From the NCBI GenBank assembly GCA_027604505.1, contig JADIIX010000064.1:1-64000 (forward strand): 64,000 nt of DNA. Direction: 5' to 3'. Position 1 is the stretch's first letter. The number at the start of each line of letters is the position of its first letter. Positions 39,686-51,124 of this stretch are shown here, one piece after another. The position numbers and the translations under genes were made by a program. The stretch comes from Gonapodya sp. JEL0774 (lineage: Eukaryota; Monoblepharomycota; Monoblepharidomycetes; Monoblepharidales; Gonapodyaceae). Under the pieces are notes generated by a model. That model made no database searches and was not told where the DNA came from. It saw only the letters and a program-made list of their open reading frames with translations.

Positions 39686-40446
39686 GTGATTTCCAGCTAT
39701 GGTCACGGAGGATTCGACGATCGATTCATGAATACATATCCATTGGATAACCACATATGCTAGTAAACTACAGCTATGCTACATAAATGAATAAAGTTTC
39801 TGTGGAAAGGGATAGCACTAATATTAATATTATTATCTCCGTCCATTCCAGCACCCGCATGCGGCTTCTTGGCAGCCCAACAGTGCTCTTGTCCGCACTG
39901 GAATGGGATGCAAGAATGCTAGCATGCTCCAAGGGAGCGCAGCAACAGTCCAGAACTTCCACCTGGATGCGATGCCGATTTCGATGTTGAACAATAATAT
40001 TTTAGGAACCAATATTAATGGAAAAGCACTAGAAAAACGTTCATATCTGCAAATTCTTTCCTTCAAGCTGAATAGTGTTCGATAATTTGTGATGACGTGT
40101 GGAGGACGAGTTGCTATGAGCTGGACCGGCAACAAGGGTCTGGTCCTGCTTGTTCATAAGGCACAAACTTGTTCGAGGTTTTGACAGAACCCAAGTCGCA
40201 AGCTGTTTTAAAAAGTCTTCATCCTACAGCAAAGGGGAATCATTCTTCGCGTACTTTCAATTGGAACAGAACGGCTGAATTCGGCTTGAAAGATAGTTCT
40301 TGAAAGTAAGTTGGTTCTGGAAAGTACGGCAATCAATGTTCAGTCCATTCACGACTGAAATCACAGAAGCTAAAATTTATTCTTCTCCCTCAGTTTCCAT
40401 CCAGCACACTTCCTATCTCACCAATCCCCCCTTTTGATTCCTCACC
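39686..40446. other. Divergent promoter region of hydrolase and glycogen synthase
   Basis: About 760 bases between two divergent starts. AT-rich, with a TAATATTAATATTATT tract near 39825-39840. Two TTCnnGAA units occur at 40297-40304 and 40315-40322, upstream of glycogen synthase; this resembles heat-shock element half-sites but the spacing is not the canonical one. No gene seen. Confidence 0.4.
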
Positions 40447-43400
40447 ATGGCTCCCATTCCCAGTAGCAGCCTGGATCCTGATGCCCCAGCCGACACTTCA
40501 CTACCAATCTTCTTCGAAATCGCGTGGGAGGTAGCCAACAAAGGTAAGAGCTGAAATGATATCATAGGAAAGGATGATGTAAGGCCTCTGGTGCAACTGA
40601 CACTAGTGCGGCGAAATCGGGCTACTGGTGACTAATTCTCTTAGTCACCCTTCAGGATCTCAGGATTTTGATCCTGGATGTGCTAGACAAACTACAATGC
40701 CAGTTGTCGTCGTAGACGCCTTCAATTGCTCGGCATTGTCGCATTTTCTTGCGGTGTCCCATTTTGCCAAGCGAGTGTCTGACACCCTCACACACCTCTG
40801 CCCAATGAACCAGTCGGCGGCATCTATACAGTCGTGCGTACCAAAGTGCCCGTCACTGTTGCCGAATTCGGCGAACGCTACTGCCTCCTCGGCCCTCTCG
40901 CTCAAGCAAAAGCTGCCGCCGAAGTCGAGCCGATCGACAAACCCTCTTCCCTACCACTAGCCCAGACAATCGAATCTTTTCGATCCCAGGGCGTGCATGT
41001 CATGTACGGTCGCTGGCTAATCGAAGGGGCACCCGCTGTTATCTTGTTTGATCTTTCGAGTGCCAGGAAGTGGCTTGGAGAGTGGAAGGCGGATATCTGG
41101 AGAGTGGCCCGGGTACCTACCCCAGACGACTTCGAGAGCGATGAAGCGGTTTTGTTTGGGTACCTCACTGCCTGGTTCCTTGGAGAGGTGACGATTCCTG
41201 TTTCTATGTCTGGGGTTCCATAGGCCCTCAAATCCACATCTTGCTCGCTCTATTCATTCAGTTTTACGCCCGTCTCACTGCCTTAAAATCTCCACCTGCT
41301 TCTGCTTTCTGGCTTACCCCGCCCTTGGAAGTCGACCCCAAGCAAGCGAGCACAGACGCCGAGGCCGAAGCTGACATGGTCATGGCACAACATCCCGTTT
41401 ATTCCAAGGTATGTTTGCATATACAGTTAGTTTGAGTGTTTGTTGGTGGATCGAGGTTGTCGTGACATATTCTGGCGACTTCCTCCAGTTTCGCCCAATG
41501 CGGAATCCTGATGGATCGTGGAGACCCATTATCCTCGCTCAATTTCACGAGTGGCTTGTGGGGGTTGGTCTCATTCTCTGCCGGTGCGCTATTCGAAAGC
41601 TATGTTCCTGCAATGAGTCACGCACTAAACCAATCGTGTCAATTTTCTCTACTACTCACTCACCAGCACTCGTAACCTCGACATCGCGACCATGTTCACC
41701 ACTCACGCTACTTTACTTGGTCGCTACTTATGTGCCGGTGCCGTCGATTTTTACAACTACTTGCCTTACGTCGACTGTGATGGGGAAGCTGGCAAACGCA
41801 TGATTTACCACCGGTAAGCCAACATGATTGTTCTGAGAAATGAAAAATACGGTGCTTATGATCTCGATTTTGTGCGACTACTCCAATCTGCGATGCCACG
41901 ACTGTCTCGAATCGAATCGTGATACCAGCTACTGCATCGAACGTGGCGCCTGTCACTCCGCCGACGTCTTCTCCACCGTTTCCGATATAACAGGATGGGA
42001 ATCGGAACATCTCTTGAAACGCAAACCGGACGGCGTGGTGCCCAACGGTCTCTCCGTCAAGAAATTCACGGCAATTCACGAGTTCCAAAACTTGCACGCC
42101 AGGGCAAAGGAAAAGCTTCACGAGTTTACAAGAAGCCACTTTTATGGACATTTTGACTTTTCGCTCGAAGATACGCTTTACTTTTTCACGGCAGGGAGAT
42201 ACGAACACAGGAACAAAGGGATGGACATGTACATTGAGGGACTCGCACGTGAGTTTGAGATATGCAAATATTTTGCCAGTTTGCTTCTCTACAATCCCGT
42301 TGTATTCTTAGGTCTTAATGCTCGCCTTAAACAGGCAAATTCCAAAACTACTGTGGTCGCCTTCATTGTGACGGCGGCTCCAACCCACGGCTACGCTTCC
42401 GAAGCTCTCAAAGGACCCGCCACTATGAAACAATTGCGAGACACGGTGGAGAGCGTCAGTAAAGGGATCGGCAAGAGGATACTAGAAACCGCTGCGAGGT
42501 GCGTGAGACTCGCAGTTTCCATCTTGTGTTGGAGGGTGCTGATGCATAACCTCAATTAAATCAGGCGAACCCCAATCAACCCCAAAGACCTGCTCACTTC
42601 AGAGGACCTCGTCTTGCTTAAACGGCGCATCTACGCACTCCGCCGTGACACCCTACCCCCCATCGTTACTCACAATCTCGCCGACGATGCCAAGGACCCT
42701 GTCTTGAGCCAACTTCGTGCCTGCCAGCTGTTCAACAACCGCTCAGACCGGGTCAAGGTCGTTTTCCAGCCGGAGTTTGTCAACGTCAACTCCCCCATTT
42801 TGCCCATGGACTATGACGATTTTGTCCGTGGATGTCATTTGGGAGTGTTCCCTAGTTATTACGAGCCGTGGGGCTACACCCCTGCAGAATGTACCGTCAT
42901 GGGCGTGCCGTCGATTACGAGCAACCTCAGTGGGTTTGGCAATTATATCGAAGAGGTCGTGAGTCACCCTTCGGATTATGGTATGTGTTTAGTTGGCCCC
43001 CTTGGGTTAAAAGGGCGACCTTTGTTGAGGAATTTTTCTAATGCGTGCCCTCTAAACAACTGACTCTTTGAACAATAATGAAAATCTGCTCATCGACCTC
43101 GGAAGGCATCTACATAATTGACCGGAGGTATCGCAGTCCCGAGGAGTCGATGCAGCAGCTGACAGACTACATGTTCGATTTTTGCGCAAAGACACGTCGC
43201 CAACGCATCAACCTTCGCAACCGCACGGAACGTCTTGGTGACTTATTGGACTGGAAGCGAATGGGCGTGCAGTATCAAAAAACTCGGTGGCTCGCCGCTC
43301 GGAAAAAGTGGCCCGAATCCGTGTTGTTTGATGCCACGTCCGCCTCAGCTTCGGGCGATTCCGCCATCCCCCTCACACCATTCAACGAGCATGGCGGGGA

Positions 43401-43713
43401 CGGTTTGTCGGTCACTGGGGACTTGCAATCCGTGCCTGGGTCACCACATGCACGGGGTCAAGCAGGGCCAGACGGGTTTTCGGAGATCGGGAGTGAATAC
43501 GGTGCTGCCACGAGCGAGGATGATGGGAAGACCGCTGATGGAGAGGATACGGAGCAGGATATTGATGATTGGGAGGAAGATGACGACGATTTGAAAGATT
43601 TGGAGCTGGTTGAGGTGAAGAAGGCCAGGGGGTTAGTCAAGGGCCACAAGACGGGATTGAGTGTGGACTTGCGGCAAAGTGCCAGGGAGGTAGTTCCAGA
43701 TGAAGAGGTGTAA
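40447..43713 (+). CDS. GSY1: Glycogen (starch) synthase, GT3
   Basis: About ten exons from ATG 40447 to TAA 43711-43713, roughly 720 residues. The opening [20 protein letters not shown] is split by a 270-base intron after AAG (donor at 40544). Family blocks follow: [88 protein letters not shown], and the catalytic [19 protein letters not shown]. The arginine cluster that binds glucose-6-phosphate is present ([14 protein letters not shown]). A Ser/Asp/Glu-rich tail of about 130 residues probably carries regulatory phosphosites. It elongates glycogen from UDP-glucose in the cytosol. Confidence 0.93.
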
Positions 43714-44362
43714 ATGCGAAGGAAGTGAGTTGAAGGTACACGAGAGAAGACGAAAGGACTTGAGAACTTTTTGAAGGGTGGCGCAACGGTTAAGCGGGTT
43801 ACATACTGCTCCTTTCTTGTGATGGATACTTTTTTGGGTGTTTCTGTTTAGAGAACCTTGAGAAAAAGCCTCTCTAAGTGTATTAGTATGGAAAGTCAAT
43901 GTCAAAAAATTCCTGAAAAGAGCCATTATTTGGCCGCGTTGGGTGTTTCAGTAGTGAGAAATCGTGCTGGTGCGGCGCTGGCGTCAAGAAGTCGCTGTGG
44001 ACCGTGATCGTTCCTCCCACACTACCTCGTCCGCCGCAGCTGAGATTCAAATGAATATTACGTTGCTTTTTTAACTACATTTGAAACCGTAATTAAGCGA
44101 AGCTCACGTGGCTTTTCGAATGATCATAGTCGTCGATCCTCCATCATTCTGCAAAATTATATACGGAAACCTTCGCTAGAAGAAAAAGCATAAAAAAGTG
44201 CTATTGCAGTACTATTTACTTTTACGCTACACGTGAATACATAATCTCCATAGATTGAAAAGGGAGTACAAAATCTACGAAGGGTCCTTGGGACGATCAT
44301 GAACTGTGTTGTTGTATGATCCCCATTCGAAGCAAAGGCTTCCACGCTTGCGTGAATTTCAG
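43714..44362. other. Intergenic spacer
   Basis: Holds the glycogen synthase 3' flank and the promoter of the CDF gene. A stretch at about 43779-43797 resembles the 5' half of a tRNA (A-box like) but no T-arm follows, so no RNA gene is called. Confidence 0.4.
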
Positions 44363-47021
44363 ATGATACCGCGACCGGGATCCGTGGCATTGATCGCGCA
44401 AACGAACGTGCCATTCTCAGCTCCGCTGTTCGCGACAGCTGCTAGAGCCCATCCACCCCACAAACAGAGCTTTGCCGTTGTTCCCCCGCGACTGCAAAGG
44501 GACGGTGTTTTATTTCTTTCCACAAAGTCTGGGACATTCTTTGCTGTGAATGGGAACCGCCATCCCCTTGCTGTCCCGTCCTTCGTTGGATCATCACGAC
44601 GATTCTTCACCAACCTCAGCACTACTTACCACCAGCACCAACATCATGAGTCACCAGACTCCAAATCTGCACCTCCTCCATCCCACGATCACGATCACAA
44701 CCATGCCCATATTGCCTCAGGAGCGTCGAGGGCCGCTAGCAAGGTCGGCCCGAACTCGACCTATGGACGTTCCCCTCCTGACCATCACGCCTCGCATGCC
44801 CACTCACACGGCATTTTCGGTCATGCGGGACACTCGCATGGATCAGAAGAAAACGTTTTAGTCGGTTTGATGTCGAACGATAAGAGTGAGTTTCATTATT
44901 CAAGAGGGATCAAAAACATCACCGACAACACAAAACCGGAGCGGGATTGGCCGATTGTTTGACCTCTATTGTACTCTGAAAGCTCTTTGTGAAATGTCGG
45001 AGAAGAACCGCGTACGCGCACATCCCTCCATGTCGTTTGTCACTCACACGGTCCCTGTGTTTGCCATCCCAGACCGCGCCGGAGTGACAGTCACACTCGT
45101 AGGCCTATTCACAAACGTTGGATTCACCCTTGTGAAAGCGATTGCCGGCTGGTGGTATAACTCTGCGAGTCTCCTTGCCGATGCTGGTGAGCAGTCGAAT
45201 CACGAGACGAGAGAGCTCACTCACTAACCCTATTCGAACAGCCCATCAAGCGTCGGATCTCATATCTGATGTGGTGACTCTTTTAGCGTACCAGATTTCC
45301 CGTCGTGAGGTACGTTTTGCCCCGCACGTGCAACAGGGGCAGTAAGGGGCAGTACGACGTTTTGACATTGGTTGCCCACCAGGCCGACGCTGGTCATCCT
45401 TTTGGATATGGACGTTACGAAGCTATCGGAGCACTGGGCGTTAGTGGGATCCTCATCACTGGTAAGAGGGTAGTAACGTTACGGTTACCCGATTCAGCGG
45501 CCAACATAACCGAACCGCCGCCCGCCAGGTGCCGCTGCCACTGCTTGGTACTCCGTTGACGTACTTGTTCACGTCCTTGCAGCTACTACTTCGCCTTCCG
45601 TTACCGCCGCGGCGACAATCGCGTCTTCCTCGCTTTTACCGTCCAACCCGGCGGTTGCGGCTGCGTCACCCTCTCTGTTCAACACTCTCATGGCTTCTAT
45701 TTTCGACCCCACGCTTTACCATGGCCCCCATCTGCACACATCGACGACCACGACTGTCGCGGGTGTCCATAGTCCTGCCAATCCCCTCGACCACTGGGCC
45801 CTCGTCGTCACCTTCGCGAGCATCCTGGCCAAAGAAGGATTGTTCAGGTGGACGATGGCGGTCGGGACGAAGGAGAAGTCGAGTGTGCTGATTGCAAATG
45901 CGTGGCATCATAGGAGCGACGCGGCGAGCTCGTTTGTCGCATTCATCGGTGTAGGCGGTGCCATCGCCGGAGTTCCAATTTTAGGTACGTTGGGATTTAT
46001 CGAAGGCACAGAATGTGACTCGCAAAGTGCGTGTTTCCTTATTCGCTATCTATCCTTTCGCTCAGACCCCATCGGTGGTCTTCTCGTCTCCGGCATGATT
46101 GCCAAGTATGGTTTCGACACTGCAGCAGAGTCGATGAGGGAACTTGCCGATGCCTCAGTCCCCACAGCTTTCGTGAAAGAGGTCGAGAAAGTTATTTCTG
46201 ATGTGGCCGTGAGTTTGCTTGCCCTCTGAAAGACACGCAGGTTGTGATTTGGGTGATGACCCACCGCCGCCTGAAAGAAAACGGACTCCAATATCGTGTC
46301 GGTGGAGAATATCCGGGCCCGTAAAGTCGGACCTGTGTACTTGGTGGACCTAGACCTCATTGTGAAGGCGACCGCTTCGGTTTCCATGGCTCGAGCTGTG
46401 AGTGTCGGACACAACTTGCAAATGGTATATCCAAATTTCATTTTGAGCGCTCTTAGATCTCCGACAATGTGCGCCAGGCGATCCAAACCGCTCATCCTCA
46501 AGTTTCGGAAGTGTCCATTGACATTGACATCGACTCGTCTGGCTCATCACAACTGGGGGAGGTCATCACTGCCGACAATGTCCCGGCCACTGCCGCGGCC
46601 TCTGGCGCCATCCCCAACTTTGCTGGGAGGCCGACGAGCGAATTCGAAGATGCTGTGAGAGTTATTGTTGAAGAGCGGTCGGACTTGACGGGAGTCACAT
46701 GCTCCCATGTCACTGTGCATTTCTTGGTGAGTGGAGATACTTGAAAGGGAGTCTCGATCGGTCGACATTCACGACGACTCTCGGTGGTCTCAGAAAGAGG
46801 GACTTGAAGTGCACGTCGACATTGAGATTCGAAACCCAGCTCTGACCATTCGCGAAGCGCAGGATATCGCGAAGAAGGTCGGGAAGAGCTTAGTCGGTGG
46901 GTACTGCTCACTTGGACGAGTCTGGCACTGGTCTAATTCGTCACCTTGAGCAGATGGTATTCCAGAAGTGCTCACAGCAGACGTACACCTGGAGCTCAAC
47001 GAGCATTCTGAGCAAAAGTAG
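44363..47021 (+). CDS. Cation diffusion facilitator (CDF), MMT1/2-like mitochondrial type
   Basis: About nine exons from ATG 44363 to TAG 47019-47021, about 700 residues. The N-terminus is Ala/Arg/Ser-rich, as expected for mitochondrial import, and is followed by histidine-rich runs (HDHDHNHAHIAS; HASHAHSHGIFGHAGHSHG). Transmembrane and metal-site motifs are GVTVTLVGLFTNVGFTLVKA, HQASDLISDVVTLLAYQIS (HxxxD site) and ANAWHHRSDAASSFVAFIGV (second site). The cytosolic-type C-terminal ferredoxin-like domain is seen in VYLVDLDLIVKATASVSMAR and again near the end (EGLEVHVDIEIRNPALTIRE), an apparent doubling. MMT proteins export iron from mitochondria in yeast; the metal here is an inference. Confidence 0.87.
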
Positions 47022-47832
47022 GCAGGACAGTATAGTGTGATATCAAGGGAGAGGTGGCAGCGCTGCAGACAACCTGGATGGATTTGTACATAAGATTACC
47101 AAACGCATAAGGTGTTTTTGTTTTGGATCAAAATAGCATTGTAAATGTAGCAACTGTAACAGTAATAGTGTCCACGTCGTCTCTTGGTGCGGCTGATTCC
47201 TGCTATGTGGGTTCACTGCCGAACCAACCAACGGGAGGTTCCGTTATCCGTTCCAAAACTGCAGCTGGAGCAGGAGCTTCTCCCAAACCAGCTATGTGCT
47301 CTGGTCATTCTTTTTATTTATTTATTTTTTTTTTTTTTGGTGTTCTGACCTTTTGGAGCCCGATATGGGTTGAGTGATGTGGAAATATTCGATTCTTCGC
47401 TGACGCTCTGCCATGCTCATGACCGGTGTCACCCATGACCGACATCATGACTGGGGGTGACAGTTGATCGTGGCAGTGACTTCGCAAAGGAGCTCCAGCT
47501 CTACACCGGTTTGGACGGAAGGGGAAAGTGTACCAGACACGTGACCGACGCACAACAAAGAAAGACTCATTCCCAGCCAGCCCTCACCGAGCTCACCTAG
47601 ATGCAGCGAGCAAGCAAGGGCATTTGGGGGTGGGAAAGCTGGGACGCGGATCCTGAAACCCCCAGACATAAGATGATAATTTCGAGCACAAACTGATGAA
47701 AGCAAGTATTCGAATGTACGTGTATATTCTCGAAGCAATTCACGTGCCAAATACCGCCCTCAATGGCAATTCACTGTCCGCGTCAAAACTTCATAAACGA
47801 GCAACAACTAGCAGCTCTGCAACTCTCTAAGA
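47022..47832. other. Intergenic spacer between convergent genes
   Basis: Contains a poly-T run of 14 bases at 47325-47338, preceded by TTTATTTATT. Small frames overlap on both strands without recognisable content. Confidence 0.45.
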
Positions 47833-49719
47833 TTAATACCCCATGCCTGCCCGTGTTTTCGGAATGAAGACAGTCTCGCTCTTGATTTTGGCAGAAATCC
47901 ATGGGCCCATAACGAGAGGTTTCCCAAACATGTTCATGGGCGCTTGCATTGCCCCAGAACGCCTTCCGACCGTAACAAGCATCACTAAGTGAGGGAGTAC
48001 AACGAGGAGAATTGGGAAGCGACAGTGAGACGACGATGAGATGGGGCGATCGATGCAGCCCTAAACCAACAAAAACGTGGAATAAATTCGAGTAATAACT
48101 TACTAAACGGTGCGTCCACAATTTCCTTGAGTTTGACATCCTTCAAAGCCTTCAATCTCGCACTCTGGTTGTCCCCCGCAACACCAGCAGCAGCTTCGGC
48201 CTGTAGGAGCGAAACGATGTTGTTCGCGACGATCGGGATGTGGGCTATCGCAGCTGAATAGTTCTTGCTATTTTGAGTGGATTGTTTGAGTGTATTGTAC
48301 AGGTGGGACTTCATCCCACAATCACAGGTTTGTTCCCGTTAGACTCACCCAGCACCCGTCTTTGCAACATCGCCCAGGGCGAAAATCCACGGCAGACGAT
48401 CATCACCAACTTGAAGAGTTCTCTTAACAATCACTTCCTTCGTTTTCTCGTCGATCAGGTGCGACAGGTGTTGTGCGAGTGGGTAGGAGTTGAAGGCAGA
48501 GTTACCAATGGAGATGATCTGATGTAGAGTCGTCAGAGATGTGATGTATTCTGCAGTGCACATGTACGCGTACACCACTTACTTGCAGATCTGTGGTGAT
48601 CTCTCGTCCCTTGTCCGTCTTGATGGTCCGGGTTCCAGCGCCTTTCCACACACCATCGAAATCCTCCTTGGTCAGATTCGCCTTCTCTCCTGTAATGATC
48701 TCCACGCCAAGTTTCTTGAGCTCGGATGCTGCGGATTCTCTGAGCTTGGGAGCCACTTGCGGGAATGGTAGGATCGTCGGTCCCGATTCAAGGAGGTAAA
48801 CTTTCTTACTAGGAAAGTCCGTCGCGATTTCGCCGGAAACTGAGGAGACAAGGTAATGAGAGGGTAATCGGCAGCGCATGGTGCTTGATGAGCTCAGTCG
48901 ACTGCAGAAAACGTCTAGCAGAACGGAGTACATACGCTCAACGCCAACAGCCCCGGCTCCGACGATTAGCACGCTCTTGGTGCTGTCACTTTTCAGTGCG
49001 GCGTGCATGCTGCGTAGGATCCTTTTCCCTTTGGAACAGAGTTTTGAGAGTGAATTTGGATTAAGGAATGCCCACAGTCTTGACCGGCAATTTAAACATC
49101 CGCCCACCTTCCTCTGCAGTGTTGACATTGAACTTGCCGGGCTGGGGGCCCCAACTTCCGGTGGTCAGGATGAGAAAATCATACAGTATTGTTTCTCCAG
49201 CGGATGTGGCGACAAAGTTGGGGGAAACGTTCTGAGATGAAGAAAAATCAAAGTTGGTCGAGATTACTTACACGCTGCGCTGACCAAGCAGTCGTAGCAG
49301 ACTCACAATTACTTCCACGCCAGTCCTGACAGTCACTGCCTTAGTTTTAAATGCTTTGTCGTAAGGAATCCACACCTTGTCGATTGATTCACTCTCCACT
49401 ACTGCACGGAGACTTCCAATACTGCGACCAGACGTTCGCGATTAATATCGTCTCGGGTCTCAAGTAAACCTAAACCCTCACCTATGGAAATATGCATCCT
49501 TCTTTTCTAGAAGCAGGATTTCCACTGCATCTTCCGTGACAGATTTTTCCAGTGTTTGGGCAAGTTCGACTCCTGCATCTGGAAACCAAAGGGATGTTGC
49601 CCTTACCAGCGAACGAAACGCCAACAGCCGAACTCACAACCACCACCAACGATTACAACTCTGCGTTTCCTGTCTGGAAATTTCAATGTCTCCGCTGCTC
49701 CGAAAATCTTTCCAAACAT
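47833..49719 (-). CDS. FAD/NAD(P)H oxidoreductase, FSP1/AMID (AIF homolog) type
   Basis: Eight or so minus-strand exons from ATG 49719 to TAA 47833-47835, about 390 residues. FAD-binding N-terminus: RRVVIVGGDAGVELAQTLEK, followed by VEILLLEKKDAYFHS. The segment KVWIPYDKAFKTKAVTV and the YDFLILTTGSWGPQPGKFN block are typical. The second dinucleotide-binding motif is SVLIVGAGAVGVE, then SKKVYLLESGPTILPF. FALGDVAKTGAG is the FAD ribityl aspartate motif, and AHIPIVANNIVSLLQ follows. Human FSP1 reduces ubiquinone with NAD(P)H at membranes; fungal homologues (Aif1/Ndi-like) act on quinones. No clear leader or myristoylation glycine is seen (it begins Met-Phe-Gly). Confidence 0.88.
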
Positions 49720-51124
49720 TTGTGTTCGAGTGACTTTGGCCTGAACCGTCAGAACTTGATGACTGTGAGATGCGAGTCTAGATCAAAGTTGTCCACTTAC
49801 TCTCACTGGCGGGTTGTTCTTTTAAATGTGGTAAAAGGATAAACGTAGTTAATGCATATGGATGCGTTCATATTACTAGATTGCTTATGTGAAGCAAGGT
49901 TGAACTGATTTGCCGCTCTCCTCCGATTGTGTTTCTGTACTGCACCAATTTTCCCGCCCTTCAGAATTTCGTAAGCACGGTACGAGCAGAAGCGTTTGGG
50001 ATGTGAAGGAGACAGCCCATGAGCACAAATCGTGATCTCTGCAAACGGGTTGTTTGGCGGTGATAATCACACAGGATGATGCCCGATACTATGCTGGCTT
50101 TCTCTTACCGTATTCCTCTTCTCATCCCGAAGCATTTGGAAAAGTGGACATGGAGGTAAAACTTATGTGGGATCCTTCAGAAGTCTTGTGCAGGTACATA
50201 AAGGTACACGACGGGCCGTGGAGCATGCATAGCGGAGCGACCAAAAAAAAAACTGAAACCCCAGAACACCAGAATCCACAGAAGAGGTTCAAAGGGTCAT
50301 GCGGGGCCCCCTTGTTGTCGACCCCATCTTTGTTCTTTTGGTCCTTAAAATTGCTACAGGTCCTCCTGGCAGAGGAATCATGGAGTGACTGATGACTCGA
50401 TGAGAGATGCGAAGTCTTCCAATTATTATATCACTATTGGGAGCAACTAGAGTAGTTTAAGCGACATAAACTTCATTCGCGCGAAGCTAATAAATCTCCT
50501 GCTCCCCGGAGTGAGGACTTGCCAATAGCTAAGCCCCGTAGTCATCCCCACTCCAATGTAACTGGAAGCCCAACTCCTCCAGCAGTTCACTGGATGACGA
50601 GAGAGTACGATTTCCGCAATGAGGAGTCGGAACGATGCGGAGAAATGGCGAAATGGGTGCTCTTGGTTCTGGAATTACGGGTGACGAACAAACATTCATT
50701 GGAGCACTTAGGAATTGACTGAATGTCGGTGAAGGCCGCTGATTTAGTGGTTGCGTCTCTATTCAAGTACACCGTCCTCCATCTCATTCTCTCTCGTCAT
50801 TTTCACAAGCAACGCAACGCAAAAATAACGCTAATTTTTAACACCTCTATTGGACCCTTGCGACAGTCAAAGCAGACGATCGCAAAATCGTTGTTCCATA
50901 TAAGAGGGGTTTCATTAGCTTCACCATCGGGATGTGGAGCCAGACCTTTATTACATTAGCATCTTCCTGTACCATGGGGTTGTCTATCGCCTGTTCTGTG
51001 AACGATCGGTTTGCTTCCGCCTCCGAGCAGTTCCATACGACTCTTCATCTGGTCTGGAGCTATCTCCACGTCCCGCACGACAATAATTTTCATCATCATC
51101 TGGGCGCTCATGCTACGACAGCGC
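49720..51124. other. Region without a supportable gene
   Basis: Frames of up to about 112 codons here (for example 50054-50392 +) have no domain-like content. The part beyond 50930 on the plus strand is antisense to the minus-strand gene that ends at 51125. Includes a short A-run near 50244. Confidence 0.45.

Noticed and set aside
43776-43830. tRNA-like 5' half (GTGGCGCAACGGTTAAGC, A-box pattern)
   Set aside because: No anticodon stem, no T-arm consensus and no matching acceptor stem in the next 100 bases. At most a degenerate fragment.
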